Assembly (NCBI RefSeq): GCF_936943645.1
Contig: NZ_CAKZJO010000079.1
Span: 1-64,000 of the forward strand
Origin: an uncultured Bradyrhizobium sp.
Lineage (GTDB): Bacteria > Pseudomonadota > Alphaproteobacteria > Rhizobiales > Xanthobacteraceae
Reading direction: 5' to 3'
Length of the DNA stretch: 64,000 nt
Shown: positions 24,856-33,947 of the stretch, in pieces
Layout: each line of letters opens with the position of its first letter
How positions within the stretch are numbered: the first letter of the stretch is position 1
Position numbers and translations under genes: made by a program
The notes under the pieces: generated by a model
Databases searched by the model: none
The model's input: the letters and a program-made list of their open reading frames with translations, nothing else
Told to the model about the DNA's origin: nothing

Positions 24856-25953
24856 ATGGAGATCGGCTATTTCACGATGCCTTCGCATCCGCCGGAGTGC
24901 GGCCTGAAGGAAGGAAACGACTGGGACCTGCAGGTCATGCGCTGGCTCGACGAGCTCGGCTATCAGGAGGCCTGGGTCGGCGAGCACCACACCGCCCCCT
25001 GGGAACCCAATCCCACGCCTGACCTTCTGATAGCGCAGGCCTTGATGCAGACCAAGCGCTTGCGCATCGGACCGGGCGGCTTCCTGCTGCCCTATCACCA
25101 TCCCGCCGAGCTCGCCAACCGCGTTGCGATGCTCGACCATCTCTCCGAGGGGCGGCTCAATTTCGGCGTCGCCGCATCGGGCCTGCCGAGCGACTGGGCG
25201 ATGTTCAACGTCGACGGCATGAGCGGCCAGAACCGCGACATGACGCGCGAGGCGCTGGAGATCATCCTCAAGCTGTGGACCGAGCCCGCCCCCTTCACCC
25301 ACAAGGGCAAGTTCTGGACGGTGACCAAGCCGGACACGATGTTCGATTTCCTCAAGCCGCACATCAAGCCGCTGCAGGCGCCGCATCCGCCGATCGGCGT
25401 TGCGGGCCTGTCGAAGAACTCGGACACGCTGAAGCTTGCCGGCGAGCGCGGCTTCATCCCGATGAGCCTCAACCTCAACCCGGCCTATGTCTCCAGCCAT
25501 TGGGACTCCGTCGTAACAGGCGCTGCCAAAACCGGCCGCAAGCCGAACCGTGCGGACTGGCGGCTGGTGCGCGAGGTCTTCGTCGCCGACACTGACGAGG
25601 AGGCATGGAAGCTCTCGACCGGCGACATGATGGGCCGGATGATGAGCGAGTACTTCCTGCCGCTGCTCGGCCATTTCGGCTTCAAGGACTATCTGAAGCA
25701 CGCGCCCGACGTGCCCGACAGCGATGTCACCGTCGAATATTGCGCCAAGCGGAACTGGATCGTCGGCTCGCCTGCGACCGTCGCCGAGAAGATCGAGAAG
25801 ATCTACGACGAGGTCGGTGGCTTCGGCGTGCTGCTGGTGTTCGGCTTCGACTACAAGCACAAGGCCGAGGCCTGGCACCACTCGCTCTCGCTTCTGAAGA
25901 ACGAGGTGATGCCGCGCCTTGCGCATCTCGGCTCCGCGAAGAAGGCGGCTTGA
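24856..25953 (+). CDS. LLM-class (luciferase-like) flavin-dependent monooxygenase
   Basis: A 365-residue luciferase-like TIM-barrel oxidoreductase: EIGYFTMPSHPPE at the N-terminus, the EAWVGEHHT motif (about 40), RIGPGGFLLPYHHPAELANRVAMLDHLSEGRLNFGVAASGLPSDW (about 75-115), and C-terminal IVGSPATVAEKIEKIYDEVGGFG. It resembles bacterial luciferase alpha and limonene-monooxygenase-type enzymes that use reduced FMN and O2. The start at 24856 has GAGGA at good spacing; ATG 24844 lies before that site. The next gene, 57 bases on, is a flavin reductase, giving a two-component monooxygenase. Expression is probably from the tandem sigma-54 promoter upstream. The substrate is unknown. Confidence 0.88.
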   Translation: MEIGYFTMPSHPPECGLKEGNDWDLQVMRWLDELGYQEAWVGEHHTAPWEPNPTPDLLIAQALMQTKRLRIGPGGFLLPYHHPAELANRVAMLDHLSEGRLNFGVAASGLPSDWAMFNVDGMSGQNRDMTREALEIILKLWTEPAPFTHKGKFWTVTKPDTMFDFLKPHIKPLQAPHPPIGVAGLSKNSDTLKLAGERGFIPMSLNLNPAYVSSHWDSVVTGAAKTGRKPNRADWRLVREVFVADTDEEAWKLSTGDMMGRMMSEYFLPLLGHFGFKDYLKHAPDVPDSDVTVEYCAKRNWIVGSPATVAEKIEKIYDEVGGFGVLLVFGFDYKHKAEAWHHSLSLLKNEVMPRLAHLGSAKKAA

Positions 25954-26010
25954 CGCATCGCGGGTGCGGCGCGATCGTGCCGCACCCGCTGCTATTTCGG
26001 AGATTTCCGC

Positions 26011-26595
26011 GTGACGGCCGACGCCAGTCCTCTCGACGCCAATCCTCTCGACGCAAAGGATTTCAAGCAGGCAATGCGGCAATGCGCCGGCGCCGTGGCG
26101 CTGGTGACGGTCGGCGCCGAGCACGGCAAGCGCACCGGGCTGACGGTGACCTCGGCCTGCTCGTTGTCGGACAAGCCGCCCTCGCTGATCGTCTGTGTCA
26201 ACCGCAATGCCAGCGCGCATGCGCGCATCCGCGAGGAAGGCGCGTTCGCGATCAACTTCCTGCACGAGGATCACGCCCTGCTCGCGCTCACCTTCAGCGG
26301 CCAGAAGGGCGTCAACGGTGACGACCGCTTTGCGTTCGGGCAGTGGACGCGCGGCGTGACCGGCGCACCGGTGCTGACAGATGCCGTCGCCGCCTTCGAT
26401 TGCGTGCTGGCGCAGGAGTTCGAGACGACGACGCATTCGATCTTCGTCGGCGAGGTGCGGGGGGTGTCGCATCTGGCGTCCGCTGCGCCGCTGGTGTATT
26501 TGCGCAGCAGCTTCCATACGCCGCACGAGATCCGCGAGACCGTTTCAGTCGGCGACCTCGATTCGCGGCATTTGAGCTGGACGGATTTTTCGTAA
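26011..26595 (+). CDS. flavin reductase, partner of the luciferase-like monooxygenase
   Basis: A 194-residue flavin reductase of the HpaC/FMN-binding split-barrel family: FKQAMRQCAGAVALVTV, GLTVTSACSLSDKPPSLIVCVN and FAINFLHEDHALLALTFSG are the usual FMN-binding segments. It starts with GTG 26011 (an upstream in-frame start is not apparent). The first residues contain a short repeat (SPLDANPLDA) encoded by a duplicated 15-base unit. It supplies reduced flavin from NAD(P)H to the monooxygenase encoded just upstream, with which it is presumably co-transcribed. Confidence 0.88.
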   Translation: MTADASPLDANPLDAKDFKQAMRQCAGAVALVTVGAEHGKRTGLTVTSACSLSDKPPSLIVCVNRNASAHARIREEGAFAINFLHEDHALLALTFSGQKGVNGDDRFAFGQWTRGVTGAPVLTDAVAAFDCVLAQEFETTTHSIFVGEVRGVSHLASAAPLVYLRSSFHTPHEIRETVSVGDLDSRHLSWTDFS

Positions 26596-26617
26596 GGGGT
26601 CTCGCCGCGACCACAGT

Positions 26618-26712
26618 ATCGTAGGGTGGGCAAAGCGGAGCGTGCCCACGTGCTGTCTATTTGGTGAGAGAACGTGGGCACGGCGCAAGTGCGCCTTTGC
26701 CCACCCTACGAT
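26618..26712. repeat. palindromic repeat (CGTAGGGTGGGCAAAG family)
   Basis: Outer arms ATCGTAGGGTGGGCAAAG and CTTTGCCCACCCTACGAT (one extra base), with inner GTGCCCACGT / ACGTGGGCAC. An inverted relative lies at 63885-63976. It sits between the convergent flavin reductase and sigma-54 activator genes and could act as a bidirectional terminator. Confidence 0.8.
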
Positions 26713-26804
26713 TCCTGAGCTGCATGGATTTTTCGTAAGGCGCGGCTCTTCCCTTTTCCCCTTGTGGGAGAAGGGGAAGAACGCCTGTGGCTCGCTGCAC
26801 GACG

Positions 26805-28661
26805 TTACTGCGCCGTCTCGATCTTCATCGCCTTGATCTTCCGATACAACGTCGCGCGGCTGAGCTTCAGCGCGCGGGCAGCTTCAGTGACGCGGCCGCC
26901 ATGCTTGCGCAAGGCGTCAATGATGGTCGCGCGTTCGGCACTCGCAAGATCCGGCTCAGCCGAGGCGCCGCCGAACGGCGGCAGATCGAGATCCGCATCG
27001 GTGATGACGCCATTCTCCGCCGTGCAGCCGGCGAGCCGCAGGACGTGGCGAAGCTGGCGCATGTTGCCGGGATAGGAATAGGCGGCCAGCTGCGCCCAGG
27101 CTTCGCTGGAGAGCCGGCAGCCCGGCGCCTCCTCGCGCGCGATCTGGCGGATGATGTCGTCGCGGTCAGCGCGGTCACGCAAGGCCGGCAGCCGCACCTC
27201 CATGCCACGGAGACGGAAGTAAAGATCCGCACGAAAGGCGCCCTCTTCCGCCATGCGGCCGAGATCGCGGTGGGTGGCGCTGATCAGGCGGATGTCGACG
27301 GCGACGGGCTTGAGCGCGCCGAGCGGCCAGACCTCGCGGTTCTCCAAGACGCGCAGCAACCGCGTCTGTAGCGCGATCGGCATGTCGCCGATCTCGTCCA
27401 GGAACAGCGTGCCGCCATGGGCCTGCACGATCAGGCCCTTCGAGCCGTCGCGCCGCGCGCCGGTGAAGGCGCCGGCTTCATAGCCGAACAGTTCGGCATC
27501 GATCAGGCTCTCGGGCATCGCCGCGCAGTTCAGCGCGACATAATCATGCCGCGCGCGGTTGCTGGCGGCATGAATGGCGCGCGCGAACACGTCCTTGCCG
27601 ACGCCGGTCTCGCCCTGCAGCAGCACCGGCAGATCGTGATCGACGACGGCGCCGAGCCGCTTCACGCTCTTGATCATCGCGGGATCGCTGCCGGCAAGCC
27701 GGTGCAGCGCGTCGAAGCGGCCGACGGCCGCCGCGCGGCGCGGCGCCATCGACTTCGCACGCAGCGGCGGCGCAACGTGACCCTGGCCCAACGTACTGCC
27801 ATCGGCGCGGCGCAGCTCGACGACATCGTACGCGCCCCGCATACCCCGATGGTCGAGCTCGACGTAGCGAGACAGATCGATGCCGGATGCAATCAGGCCG
27901 TCGGTGAGGCCCAGCAGCGCACGCGCCGAGCGGCAGGCACCGACGATGCGGCGGTCGTCGTCATAGGCGAGCAGGCCGCTGCCACCGTCGCCCGGCACGG
28001 TCGCGATCCAGGCGTTGCGGAAATGATCGCGGAAGATCGCGCCCTCCATCCGCCGCGTCGCTTCCATCGTCACCGCAAGTGCAAGCTGATGCGCGGCGCG
28101 TTCGAGATCCACGCGGCATGAGGTGATGTTGACCGCGCCGGCGAGCCGCCCCGTCTGGTCGAACAGCGGCGCCACAGCGCAGGAGAACATGTGCCATTGC
28201 GCGCGAAAATGCTCGTCGCGATGCACCAGGATCGGCTTCTGCTCGGCGAGGCAGGTCCCGAGGCCATTGGTGCCTTCGAACGTCTCGGCAAAGTTCGAGC
28301 CCGTATAGATCTTCCAATCCATGAACATCCGCGCGTCGGCCTCGCCCGGCAGGCGGCTGAACAGCATCGTCGCGTTCGCGTCAGCCAGATTGACGCAATA
28401 GCCGGCGTCACGCAGCACGCGGGCAAGATTGTCGAGCTCGGGTGTCAGCAGCCGGATGATCTCTTCCATGGGCTCGGCGACGTGGCGGATCTCGGCTTCG
28501 GTGAGCGTCTGCGGCGGCCCCTGCCGGGCCGGATCGAGCTTGTGATTGACGAGGCACCGCCGCCAGGAGTTTTCAATGCGCGACGAGGCATCGACGTCGG
28601 CCACATGACTGGCCACGGACAAGACACGGGCGACATGGTTCGAGGCCGAAAGGCTGGCCAT
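26805..28661 (-). CDS. sigma-54-dependent activator, AcoR type (GAF, AAA+, Fis HTH)
   Basis: A 618-residue enhancer-binding protein. N-terminal SWRRCLVNHKLDP segment, then a GAF-like sensing domain (about 60-220; GTNGLGTCLAEQKPI, HMFSCAVAPLFD), an AAA+ domain with Walker A GETGVGKD (about 348-355), the sigma-54 contact loop GAFTGA (about 395), Walker B GGTLFLDEIGDMP, and a C-terminal Fis helix-turn-helix (TEAARALKLSRATLYRKI). I chose ATG 28661 with GGAG upstream; GTG 28676 is an alternative. AcoR-type proteins sense small organic effectors. It is the only such activator here and lies between the two sigma-54 promoters (24.75 and 35.53 kb), which it plausibly serves. Confidence 0.92.
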   Translation of the reverse strand: MASLSASNHVARVLSVASHVADVDASSRIENSWRRCLVNHKLDPARQGPPQTLTEAEIRHVAEPMEEIIRLLTPELDNLARVLRDAGYCVNLADANATMLFSRLPGEADARMFMDWKIYTGSNFAETFEGTNGLGTCLAEQKPILVHRDEHFRAQWHMFSCAVAPLFDQTGRLAGAVNITSCRVDLERAAHQLALAVTMEATRRMEGAIFRDHFRNAWIATVPGDGGSGLLAYDDDRRIVGACRSARALLGLTDGLIASGIDLSRYVELDHRGMRGAYDVVELRRADGSTLGQGHVAPPLRAKSMAPRRAAAVGRFDALHRLAGSDPAMIKSVKRLGAVVDHDLPVLLQGETGVGKDVFARAIHAASNRARHDYVALNCAAMPESLIDAELFGYEAGAFTGARRDGSKGLIVQAHGGTLFLDEIGDMPIALQTRLLRVLENREVWPLGALKPVAVDIRLISATHRDLGRMAEEGAFRADLYFRLRGMEVRLPALRDRADRDDIIRQIAREEAPGCRLSSEAWAQLAAYSYPGNMRQLRHVLRLAGCTAENGVITDADLDLPPFGGASAEPDLASAERATIIDALRKHGGRVTEAARALKLSRATLYRKIKAMKIETAQ

Positions 28662-28757
28662 CGCGGACGTCTCCACCCTGTATTATTGTGCAAAGTCTGG
28701 CACCACAGGCGGGGATGTCAATCGGGAACCGGGACGCAGGCTATTGCTGCACTGCCC

Positions 28758-31700
28758 TCACCACGTGTCGATGCACGGCCGCTTCTTCTGCGTCCGCGCC
28801 GGCGGCTTCGGCACCGACCGGAGACCTGCCATGATCCAGCGCCGGGTCTCGGCGGGGTCGATGACGTTGTCGATCTCGAACACCGAGGCGATCGAGACGG
28901 CCTTGCCGTTGGCATAGAGCTCGGCGACCTTGTTGCGGTAATAGGTCTCGCGCTCCTCGGGGTCGGCGATCGCCTCCATCTCCTTGCGGAAGCCGAGGCG
29001 GACATAGCCTTCCAGACCCATGCCGCCGAACTCGCCGGTCGGCCAGGCCGCGGTGAAGAACGAGGCATGGAAGCCGCCGCCGATCATCGACTGCGCCCCC
29101 AAGCCATAGCCCTTTCGCAGCACGATGCCGAACAAGGGTACGGTGAGGCTGGCGCCGGTCACGAACATGCGCGAGACGTGACGGACGATCGCGGTCTTCT
29201 CGGCTTCAGGGCCGACCATGAAGCCGGGCGTGTCGCATAGCGAGACCACGGGCAGGTCGAACGCGTCGCAGAGCTGCAGGAAGCGTGCGGCCTTGTCGCC
29301 GGCATCGGCGTCGATGGCGCCGCCGAGATGGCGTGGATTGTTGGCGATCAGGCCGAACGGCTTGCCCTCGATGCGGATCAGCGCAGTGATCATGCCGACG
29401 CCATAGTCGCGGCGCAGCTCCAGCACACTGTCCTTGTCGGCGACGAGGTCGATCACGCTGCGGATGTCGTAGACGCGCAGGCGGTTCTCGGGGATGGCGC
29501 GACGCAGCAGGCGCTGATCGGCCGCCTCCCAATCCGTCACCGCGCCCTGGAAGTAGGACAGGTATTTCTGCGCGACGGACGTCGCCTCCTCCTCGTGCTC
29601 GACCAGGATGTCGATGACGCCGTTCGGCGACTGGAACGAGACAGGGCCGACCTCGGCCGGATGATAGACGCCGAGGCCGCCGCCCTCGATCATGGCAGGA
29701 CCGCCCATGCCGATCGAGGCATTCTTGGTGGCGATGATGACGTCGCAGCAGCCGAGCATCGCGGCGTTGCCGGCGAAGCAATAGCCGGAGACGACGCCGA
29801 CGACGGGCACGAGGCCGGAGAGCCTTGCGAATTGCACGAAGGACGGGCCGTCGAGCCCGGTCATGCCGAGCCTGTCGGTGTCGCCGGGCCGGCCGCCGCC
29901 ACCTTCGGCATAGAACACCAGCGGCACGCGCCAATCTTCCGCCAAGGTCAGCATGCGGTCGATCTTCTTGTGGTTCATGTGGCCCTGCGTGCCCGCGAGC
30001 ACCGTGTAGTCGTAGGCTACGACGATGCAGCGCGCGCCCTCGGCGCCGAATTTCTCGCCGTTCACCGTGGCGACGCCCATGACGAGGCCGTCGGCCGGCG
30101 TGTTCTTGACGAGGTCGTCGAGCTTGCGCCGGCGGCGCTGCGCCGCGATCGCGAGGCTGCCATACTCCATGAAGGAGCCGTCATCGACGAGCTGGACAAC
30201 GTTCTCGCGCGCGGTGCGCTGATTGGTGTTGCGGCGGCGCTCGACCGAGGCCGGCCGGTTCGCGTCCAGCGTGTTGGCCTGGCGTGCGATCAGCTCGGCC
30301 AGATCAGGGCGGATGTGGTCGAGGTCGATATCGGCTTCCGCCGCCGCGCTGTCGGCCGCGACGTCGAGCGGCTCGAGATACATGATCGGCTCGCCATGCA
30401 GCAGCGTGACGCCATCGCCGGCCACGAGCTTCATGACGCGGCCGCCCTGCTCAGCCATCACGAGATGCTCCATCTTCATGGACTCGATCACGGCAAGCTG
30501 CTGGCCGGGGCGCACGATCTCCCCCTTCCTGACCTGGATGGTGACGATGGTCCCCTGCAATGGCGCCGCGACCATCACCGTGCCTTCGGGCACGATCTGC
30601 GTGACGTGGGCCTCGGTGCCGTGAGCACCACTGTGCTCTGTCGCCGCGAAGTAGAGCGGCTTTGCGGCACCGTCGGCCGCCTCAACCAGCTTTGCGATGT
30701 TGCGGTCGATGAAGTCCGTTGCGATGCGGTTGATCCTGAAATCCGGATGCGCCAGCACCGCCTGGAGGAAGGCGATGTTGGTGACGACGCCGTCGATGCG
30801 GAATTCGCGCAGGGCGCGCGAGGCTTTTGCGACGACGTCGTGCCAGGCTTCGCCCGGCGTGTGCACGATGACTTTTGCGAGCAGCGAGTCGAAGGCCGCG
30901 CTGGTCTTGTAGCCGGCATAGCCAAAGCTATCGACGCGGACGCCCGGTCCTGACGGCGGCTCGAACACGGCGAGCACCCCGCCGGTCGGGTGCGTGGCAC
31001 CTGTCTCATCCAGCGTCTCCATGTTGACGCGCAGCTGCATGGCATAGCCGCGCGGCTTCGGGATCGATCCCTGCGCCAGGCCGAGCGAGGCCAGCGTGCT
31101 GCCTGCGGCGACCGCGAGCTGGGCGCGGACCAGATCGAGGCCGAGCACCTCTTCCGTCACCGTGTGCTCCACCTGGAGCCGGGGATTGGCCTCGATGAAG
31201 GCAAAGCTGTCCTCGGCCGTGCCGTCGACCAGGAACTCGAAGGTGCCGAGATTGTCGTAAGTGGCCGCCGTCGCAAGTTGCCTGGCCGCCTCGATGATGC
31301 GGCCGCGCAGGGGATCGCTCAGCGACGGGCTCGGCGCGACCTCGACCAGTTTCTGGTGGCGCCGCTGGATGGTGCATTCGCGCTCCCAGAGATGGGTGAT
31401 CGCGCCATGATGATCGCCGATGATCTGCACCTCGATGTGTCGCGCCTGCCGGATCAGCCGCTCGGCATAGACGCCGTCGAAGCCGAACGCGGCCTTGGCC
31501 TCGGACTGGCAGCGCGCATAGGCTTCCGCGAGATCGGATGCGTTCTCGACGACGCGCATGCCGCGGCCGCCGCCGCCGGCCATCGCCTTGATGACGATGG
31601 CCGCGCTGCTGCCGAGCGAGGCGAAGAACGCCGAAACATCTTCCAGCGAGGAAGGCCCGCTCGTGCCGGCGATGATCGGAACGCCGCAGCGTTTTGCGAG

Positions 31701-32063
31701 CTGCCGTGCGGCCACCTTGTCGCCGAACAGTTCGAGCGCGGCCGGCTTCGGGCCGACGAAGGTGAGGCCGGCGTCAGCGCAGGCTTTCGCGAAGCCTGCG
31801 TTCTCGCTGAGGAAGCCATAGCCGGGATGGACGGCGTCGCAGCCGGCGCTCTTCGCCGCCTTCACAACCGCATCGATGTCGAGATAGGCCCGGGCGCCAC
31901 GGCCGGGGATTTCGACGGCGTCATCGGCCACGCGCACGTGCAGCGACAGCGCATCATCGGCAGGATGGATCGCGACCGTATCGATGCCAGCATCGGCCGC
32001 AGCGCGTGCGATGCGGATGGCGATCTCGCCGCGATTGGCAATCAGGAGCTTCTTGAACGACAT
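28758..32063 (-). CDS. single-chain biotin-dependent acyl-CoA carboxylase (BC-BCCP-CT fusion)
   Basis: A 1101-residue protein that carries a whole carboxylase. Biotin carboxylase domain (1-450: KLLIANRGEIAIRIARAA, ATP-grasp KAMAGGGGRGMRVV, EANPRLQVEHTVTEEV); biotinyl carrier domain with VIESMKMEHLV, biotin on Lys530; carboxyltransferase halves (about 600-1090: YDYTVLAGTQGHMNHKKIDRM, SGYCFAGNAAMLG, GGGFHASFF). This order matches the single-chain long-chain acyl-CoA carboxylases of mycobacteria and related enzymes rather than multi-subunit ACC. It follows the CoA ligase gene by 12 bases, so the ligase product is its likely substrate. The start at 32063 (MSFKKLLIANRG) fits the family. Confidence 0.9.
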   Translation of the reverse strand: MSFKKLLIANRGEIAIRIARAAADAGIDTVAIHPADDALSLHVRVADDAVEIPGRGARAYLDIDAVVKAAKSAGCDAVHPGYGFLSENAGFAKACADAGLTFVGPKPAALELFGDKVAARQLAKRCGVPIIAGTSGPSSLEDVSAFFASLGSSAAIVIKAMAGGGGRGMRVVENASDLAEAYARCQSEAKAAFGFDGVYAERLIRQARHIEVQIIGDHHGAITHLWERECTIQRRHQKLVEVAPSPSLSDPLRGRIIEAARQLATAATYDNLGTFEFLVDGTAEDSFAFIEANPRLQVEHTVTEEVLGLDLVRAQLAVAAGSTLASLGLAQGSIPKPRGYAMQLRVNMETLDETGATHPTGGVLAVFEPPSGPGVRVDSFGYAGYKTSAAFDSLLAKVIVHTPGEAWHDVVAKASRALREFRIDGVVTNIAFLQAVLAHPDFRINRIATDFIDRNIAKLVEAADGAAKPLYFAATEHSGAHGTEAHVTQIVPEGTVMVAAPLQGTIVTIQVRKGEIVRPGQQLAVIESMKMEHLVMAEQGGRVMKLVAGDGVTLLHGEPIMYLEPLDVAADSAAAEADIDLDHIRPDLAELIARQANTLDANRPASVERRRNTNQRTARENVVQLVDDGSFMEYGSLAIAAQRRRRKLDDLVKNTPADGLVMGVATVNGEKFGAEGARCIVVAYDYTVLAGTQGHMNHKKIDRMLTLAEDWRVPLVFYAEGGGGRPGDTDRLGMTGLDGPSFVQFARLSGLVPVVGVVSGYCFAGNAAMLGCCDVIIATKNASIGMGGPAMIEGGGLGVYHPAEVGPVSFQSPNGVIDILVEHEEEATSVAQKYLSYFQGAVTDWEAADQRLLRRAIPENRLRVYDIRSVIDLVADKDSVLELRRDYGVGMITALIRIEGKPFGLIANNPRHLGGAIDADAGDKAARFLQLCDAFDLPVVSLCDTPGFMVGPEAEKTAIVRHVSRMFVTGASLTVPLFGIVLRKGYGLGAQSMIGGGFHASFFTAAWPTGEFGGMGLEGYVRLGFRKEMEAIADPEERETYYRNKVAELYANGKAVSIASVFEIDNVIDPAETRRWIMAGLRSVPKPPARTQKKRPCIDTW

Positions 32064-32075
32064 CGTATCTCTCAA

Positions 32076-33797
32076 CTAAACGGCAGCAGGACTATTCGGA
32101 TCGAGATCCTGCTTCTTCACCTTGCCCGTCGCCGTCAGCGGCAGGGCATCGATCATACGCACTTCCGGGACCTTGTAGACGGCCATGCGCTCGGCGCACC
32201 AGGCGCGCAGCTCTTCCGCGGAAATGGTTCCGACCGCCTCCGGCTTGAGCTGGATGTAGGCCACCGGCACCTGCCCCTTGTCGGGATCGTCGCGTCCGAC
32301 CACGCCCGAGCCCAGCACTTTCGGATGCTGCCCGAGCAGCGCCTCGATCTCCGGCGGAAACACGCTCATGCCCTTGACCTTGAGCATCTCCTTGCGGCGG
32401 CCGAGGAAGTGCAGGAAGCCGTCCTTGTCGATGGTGCCGATGTCGCCGGTGCGCAGCCAGCCGTCGATCAGCGATTCCGCGGTTGCCTCCGGCTTGTTCC
32501 AGTAGCTCTTGAGCAGCGAGGGCGTGCGCACGCGGATCTCGCCTTCGGCGCCGAGCGGCAGCAGCGCGCCGGTCTCGAAATCGGTGATCTTGAACTCGGC
32601 GCCGGGGACCGGCAGGCCGACGAAGATCGGCTGGTTGTTGAGATCGAAATCGTCGTCCTGGAAGCCGGCCGTGAAGGTGTTGGAGGTGTGGGTCTCGGTC
32701 ATGCCCCACGCCGCCTCCATCAGGATCGTGCCGGTGAGATCCTTCCAGCGCTTGCGATAGTCGGCGTTGAGCTTCTTGACGAAGGAGACGACGCGGACCT
32801 GCTTCAGGGACGACAGGTCGAACTCGCTCCAGCGCGGATGGTCCATCAGCTCGACCGCGCCGTCGACCGGCATTGCGGTGATCGTGACCTTGTACTTGTC
32901 GATCGCCGCCATCGCGCCGACGGCGTCCCAGCGCGCGAGCAGCACCAGCGAGCCGCCCGAGAACAGCGGGAAGATCAGGCCGAAATTTTCACCCGCGATC
33001 CAGAATTCCGGGAAGAACGACAGGAACACGCTGCGCTCGTCCGACAGCACCGAGATGCCGTAATTGGCTGCGGCGGTGTAGACCATGTCCCGATGGGTGT
33101 GGACGCAGCCCTTGGGCATGCCGGTGGTGCCGCCGGTGTAATTGAGCGCGGCGACATCATCGAGCCCGGGCGGCGGCAGCGGGATCGGCGCAGGCATCGC
33201 GGCCAGCGCCGGCAGCAGATCGGTCGCGCCTTCGACCGCAATGCGAGGCGTGCGGATCGAGTCCGGCGCGGGAAAGGCAGGCGTTGCCGGAACGACATCG
33301 GCAAAGCTGGTGACGATGATGTCGCGCAGGCGCACCTCGCCGCGGACCTGCTCGACGACGGGGATGAGCTGGTCGAGGGCCACGATCACTTCGGCCTGGG
33401 TGTCGTTGAGCTCGTAGGACAGCTCGAAGGCGCGCGACAGCGGACTGACCGGGACGTGCACCGCGCCGAGCTTCAGGATGCCGAAGAACACGATGTGGAA
33501 TTGCGGGCAGTTCGGCAGGAACACGGCGACGCGATCGCCCCTGCGCACGCCCTTGGCCGCCAGCAGGGCCGCGAAGCGGTCGCTCTGTTGGTCGAGCTCG
33601 GCATAGGTCGTGACGTGACCGTAGAAGATCACCGCAGGCCGCGTGGGGCTCCGCTTCGCCCAGGCCCGCAGATATTCCGTCAAGGGAACTTCGCCGTGCA
33701 GATAGTTCGGCGAGCGCGGCATGCCCTTCGGCCAAGCCTTGTCCCACAGGCCGCGCAAGGTGGCGAGGTAGCTGTTCTCGTCGAGGCCCGCGTTCAT
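32076..33797 (-). CDS. AMP-forming acyl-CoA ligase
   Basis: A 573-residue ANL-superfamily ligase: the P-loop-like YTGGTTGMPKG near residue 205, MEAAWGMTETH (A5 motif) near 365, GWLRTGDIGTIDKDGFLHFLGRRKEMLKVKG near 440-470 and the C-terminal catalytic Lys in LTATGKVKKQDL. It activates a carboxylic acid to its CoA thioester through an acyl-adenylate. It lies directly before the single-chain carboxylase gene (12-base gap), suggesting consecutive steps. The start at 33797 has GGGAAAG upstream. The chain length of the acid cannot be deduced. Confidence 0.92.
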   Translation of the reverse strand: MNAGLDENSYLATLRGLWDKAWPKGMPRSPNYLHGEVPLTEYLRAWAKRSPTRPAVIFYGHVTTYAELDQQSDRFAALLAAKGVRRGDRVAVFLPNCPQFHIVFFGILKLGAVHVPVSPLSRAFELSYELNDTQAEVIVALDQLIPVVEQVRGEVRLRDIIVTSFADVVPATPAFPAPDSIRTPRIAVEGATDLLPALAAMPAPIPLPPPGLDDVAALNYTGGTTGMPKGCVHTHRDMVYTAAANYGISVLSDERSVFLSFFPEFWIAGENFGLIFPLFSGGSLVLLARWDAVGAMAAIDKYKVTITAMPVDGAVELMDHPRWSEFDLSSLKQVRVVSFVKKLNADYRKRWKDLTGTILMEAAWGMTETHTSNTFTAGFQDDDFDLNNQPIFVGLPVPGAEFKITDFETGALLPLGAEGEIRVRTPSLLKSYWNKPEATAESLIDGWLRTGDIGTIDKDGFLHFLGRRKEMLKVKGMSVFPPEIEALLGQHPKVLGSGVVGRDDPDKGQVPVAYIQLKPEAVGTISAEELRAWCAERMAVYKVPEVRMIDALPLTATGKVKKQDLDPNSPAAV

Positions 33798-33893
33798 GAC
33801 GTCTTTCCCGTGCTGCTTTTCTTCTCGCGAAGGCACGCAACGGTGCCGTCGAACGACATCGTTACACGTCGAGCACGGCAGAGGTCATGTCAA

Positions 33894-33938
33894 GGAAAAC
33901 AGTTTTCCGCACCACGGCCGATGCCGCGACGCGGAAAA
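33894..33938. promoter_or_regulatory. inverted GGAAAA elements upstream of the CoA ligase gene
   Basis: GGAAAA-CAG-TTTTCC (33894-33908) and a wider 8-bp inverted repeat, TTTTCCGC (33903-33910) / GCGGAAAA (33931-33938), share the middle half-site. They lie in the 150-base gap between the racemase-family gene and the ligase gene, about 100 bases before the ligase start. A 12-base palindrome, AACGACATCGTT, lies at 33852-33863. They are candidate operators or a transcript-end structure for the upstream gene; there is no T-run. Confidence 0.35.
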
Positions 33939-33947
33939 AATCGGAGG

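Noticed and set aside
28677..28757. TGGCAC in the gap upstream of the AcoR-type activator gene as a third sigma-54 promoter
   Set aside because: The TGGCAC on the plus strand has no TTGC at the right spacing and points away from the activator gene.
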